Below are positions 62,210 through 64,000 of a stretch of DNA of 64,000 bases, one piece after another. The stretch lies in NCBI GenBank assembly GCA_037783415.1, contig JAZGTN010000087.1, positions 372,001 through 436,000 on the forward strand. The letters run 5' to 3'. A model generated the notes under the pieces. It made no database searches, was not told the origin of the DNA, and worked only from the letters and a program-made list of their open reading frames with translations. Numbering within the stretch: the first letter of the stretch is position 1; each line of letters begins with the position of its first letter. The stretch is from Leptasterias polaris. Taxonomy: Eukaryota > Echinodermata > Asteroidea > Forcipulatida > Asteriidae. The position numbers and the translations under genes are program-made.

Positions 62210-63490
62210 TCAATACTCAATTTCTTTTCCGATTGAACATTAGTTTTTAGAGCATCATTAGAGATGACACTGCCCAGATATTTGAAGCTTTCCACCGTCC
62301 TGAGCTTGGTACCTTCAATGGAAATTAAAGGTGGAGAGACTGCTGCTGAAGCAGGTCAGTCTTTCCAAGGCTGATGGTGAGGCCAAAAAGATGAGAGGCT
62401 TCAGCAAACTTGTCATTATTCAGCTGGAGGTCAGATTCCTTGTGTGCCATTAACGCACAGTCATCTGCAAAAAGTGCCTCAGTGATGTTCTTCTTGGTAG
62501 TTTTTGTTCTCGGTAGTCTTTGTCTTGGCATTCCCGCGCCGAAGGTCAAAAAGTAATCCATTAAGCCTATACTTCAGGTACACACCAAGCTCGAGGTCAC
62601 GGACAGCATGGTTGAGCACAGGTGCCAGCACACAGCCCTGCTTTACACCATTGGAGATCTTAAACGGCTGGGAAGATTCCCCATTGGTAAATATGAGACC
62701 ATTCATGTCGTCATGGAAGAGGCGAATCATGTTAACAAATTTTCTGGGACACCCAAGCTTTGAAAGAATAGTCCAGAGTGCTTAATTCTCTGCTGACTGT
62801 ATCAAATGCCTTGGTCAGATCTATGAAGACCATGTAGAGGTCCATGTTTTGTTCGATGCACTTCTCCTGGCGCACAGTGAAGATCATATCGATGGTGCTG
62901 CAGCCAGGACGAAAGCCGCACTGTGACTCGGGTAGATTTGTCTCTTATTATTATTAAGTATTATTTATACAGGGTAGCTCCATCAGTGCCAACACACTGT
63001 TCTCCCTGGGGGCCCTGTAGAAAAAGCAATACACAGAACAAGGGGGAAAAAACATGAAAGAACAAACCCCATAGAAAGCAACAACAGCAATCTAAACCAC
63101 CCGGAACACAAAGCAAAAAATAGCAAGTTACAGTGGCGATGAGGCGATTGAGTATAACACAAGCAAAGATCTTCCCAGCAATGGATGGGAGGGAGATGCC
63201 ACGGTAGTTGCCGCAGTCAGCTTTTTTGCCCTTGTTTTTGAACAGGGAGACAATCAACGCATCCTTGAAATCCTTTGGCATATCTTCATCTGCCCATATG
63301 CTTGTTAGAAGGCTGTGAAATTTCCCCAGCGTCACTGGACCTGCTGCTTTGAATGGTTCTGCAGGAATTCCATCCATTCCAGGAGCCTTACCGGAGCTGG
63401 TCTAACTGATGGCGTTTCTAACCTCATTAAGAGTAGGAGGGAGGTCAAGACTGTCAATGGTTGGGAACTGAGGAATCAGATCAAGGGCAG
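62210..63490 (-). pseudogene. Non-LTR LINE reverse transcriptase, 5' and 3' truncated
   Basis: On the - strand, DGIPAEPFKAAGP, FKDALIVSLFKNKGKK and CGNYRGISLPSIAGKIFA (63377-63150) start the RT. GVKQGCVLAP (about 62640), LFADDCALMAHKE (about 62450, catalytic ADD) and SFKYLGSVIS (about 62280) follow in other frames. An insertion at 62945-63135 splits it. The NYRGISLPSIAGKI type differs from the LINE at 56600-58745, so it is another clade, perhaps RTE- or I-like. Confidence 0.8.
62945..63135. repeat. Repeat inserted in the LINE, GGGGGCCCTG box
   Basis: TATTATTTATACAGGGTAGC, then CACTGTTCTCCCTGGGGGC, matches 50520-50570. It separates two LINE pieces that would otherwise be continuous (GLIATV/R side and the rest), so it arrived later. 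Confidence 0.5.
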
Positions 63491-63499
63491 CACTGTTGA

Positions 63500-64000
63500 C
63501 AGACAGTGGAAGGCAGTGTTGTAACCAAGTCAAGTCAAGTCGCAAGTCATCTTTGGTCAAGTCAAGTCAAGTTACAAGTCACATAATGTCCTGATAATCC
63601 CACTCCCATGATGTTGTGACAGACTAAATACAACCACAGGCCTCGAACTTCGTGTTCAAAAGGTCACGACAATAATTGCAGTGCTTTTTCTAGAATTTGA
63701 AGGGCATCGCAGCAATTTCGTAAGTGTAAAAAGGGCACCACAGCATTTTTGTCGAATGTGGGGGGCATCACGACAGGTGAAAAAACTAAGGTTGAAAAAA
63801 CATTTACACAACCACGGATGTGATCTAAAACAATGCGTCTTCACCACAGCATTTTGACTGCACAAACACCCCGCAAAAAATTCCCCAAAACAACAAAACA
63901 AAACATATTTAAGAAGAAACAAATATTACGTTTAACATTAAAATAATCTTTCTGTTGATCCAAAATGTCCTAAATGGTGTCATTTTTGTAAAATAAAGCC
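63500..64000. repeat. Repeat fragments at the window end
   Basis: CAGTGTTGTAACC at 63513 begins a patch of CAAGTCAAGTCAAGTCGCAA-type words. CAGGCCTCGAACTTCG at 63638 starts sequence with GGGCATCGCAG and GGGCACCACAG words, a hAT-like end that continues out of the window. The - strand frame at 63656-63922 is not supported. Confidence 0.45.

Noticed and set aside
59605..64000. A ninth calnexin exon
   Set aside because: No stretch encoding the P-domain repeats with flanking splice sites was found. The sequence is LINE remnants and unique intron.

Overview
This window is animal nuclear DNA. It holds spliced GT-AG exons of one conserved host gene, very long introns and a dense, nested load of DNA transposons, LINEs, Penelope-like elements, SINEs and miniature inverted-repeat elements. 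The palindrome TACATGTA and its extensions recur throughout. Together with the transposon mix this suggests a marine invertebrate, perhaps a deuterostome such as an echinoderm. That placement is a weak inference and I cannot name a species.

The only host gene I can support is the 5' half of calnexin (CANX) on the + strand. Eight coding exons between 11405 and 59604 join in frame into about 261 residues. They give a signal peptide, an acidic segment and most of the lectin domain, including the disulfide cysteines and the sugar-binding residues. The P-domain, membrane anchor and cytosolic tail must lie beyond 64000. A splice acceptor directly before the ATG suggests an upstream non-coding exon.

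Upstream (1-11404) there is no convincing coding sequence. It holds a fold-back element, a tandemly duplicated hAT-like repeat, a hAT-type miniature element with a perfect 8-bp target duplication, a tRNA-derived SINE and a minisatellite with three-unit higher-order periodicity.

Intron 1 (11632-29439) holds a pogo-like miniature element and a 12.4-kb fold-back structure with arms of about 0.8 kb. Inside that sits a 7.9-kb terminal-inverted-repeat transposon (18661-26559) on the - strand. It carries an apparently intact five-exon gene for a DDE-type transposase of about 980 residues, with a small beta-barrel-like C-terminal module joined through three acidic cassette exons. This is the most interesting object in the window.

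Intron 2 (29564-40307) carries the endonuclease part of a LINE, a Penelope-like element broken by two DNA-transposon insertions, and nested miniature elements. Introns 3 to 5 carry small TTAA-flanked and palindromic elements. Intron 6 (45433-51319) has a second Penelope-like fragment abutting a Ty3/gypsy integrase fragment, plus a 0.7-kb inverted-repeat element. Intron 7 (51396-59525) contains a 3.85-kb piggyBac element with TTAA ends and a nearly complete transposase, followed by a LINE reverse-transcriptase pseudogene. Intron 8 (from 59605) contains another LINE reverse-transcriptase pseudogene on the - strand.
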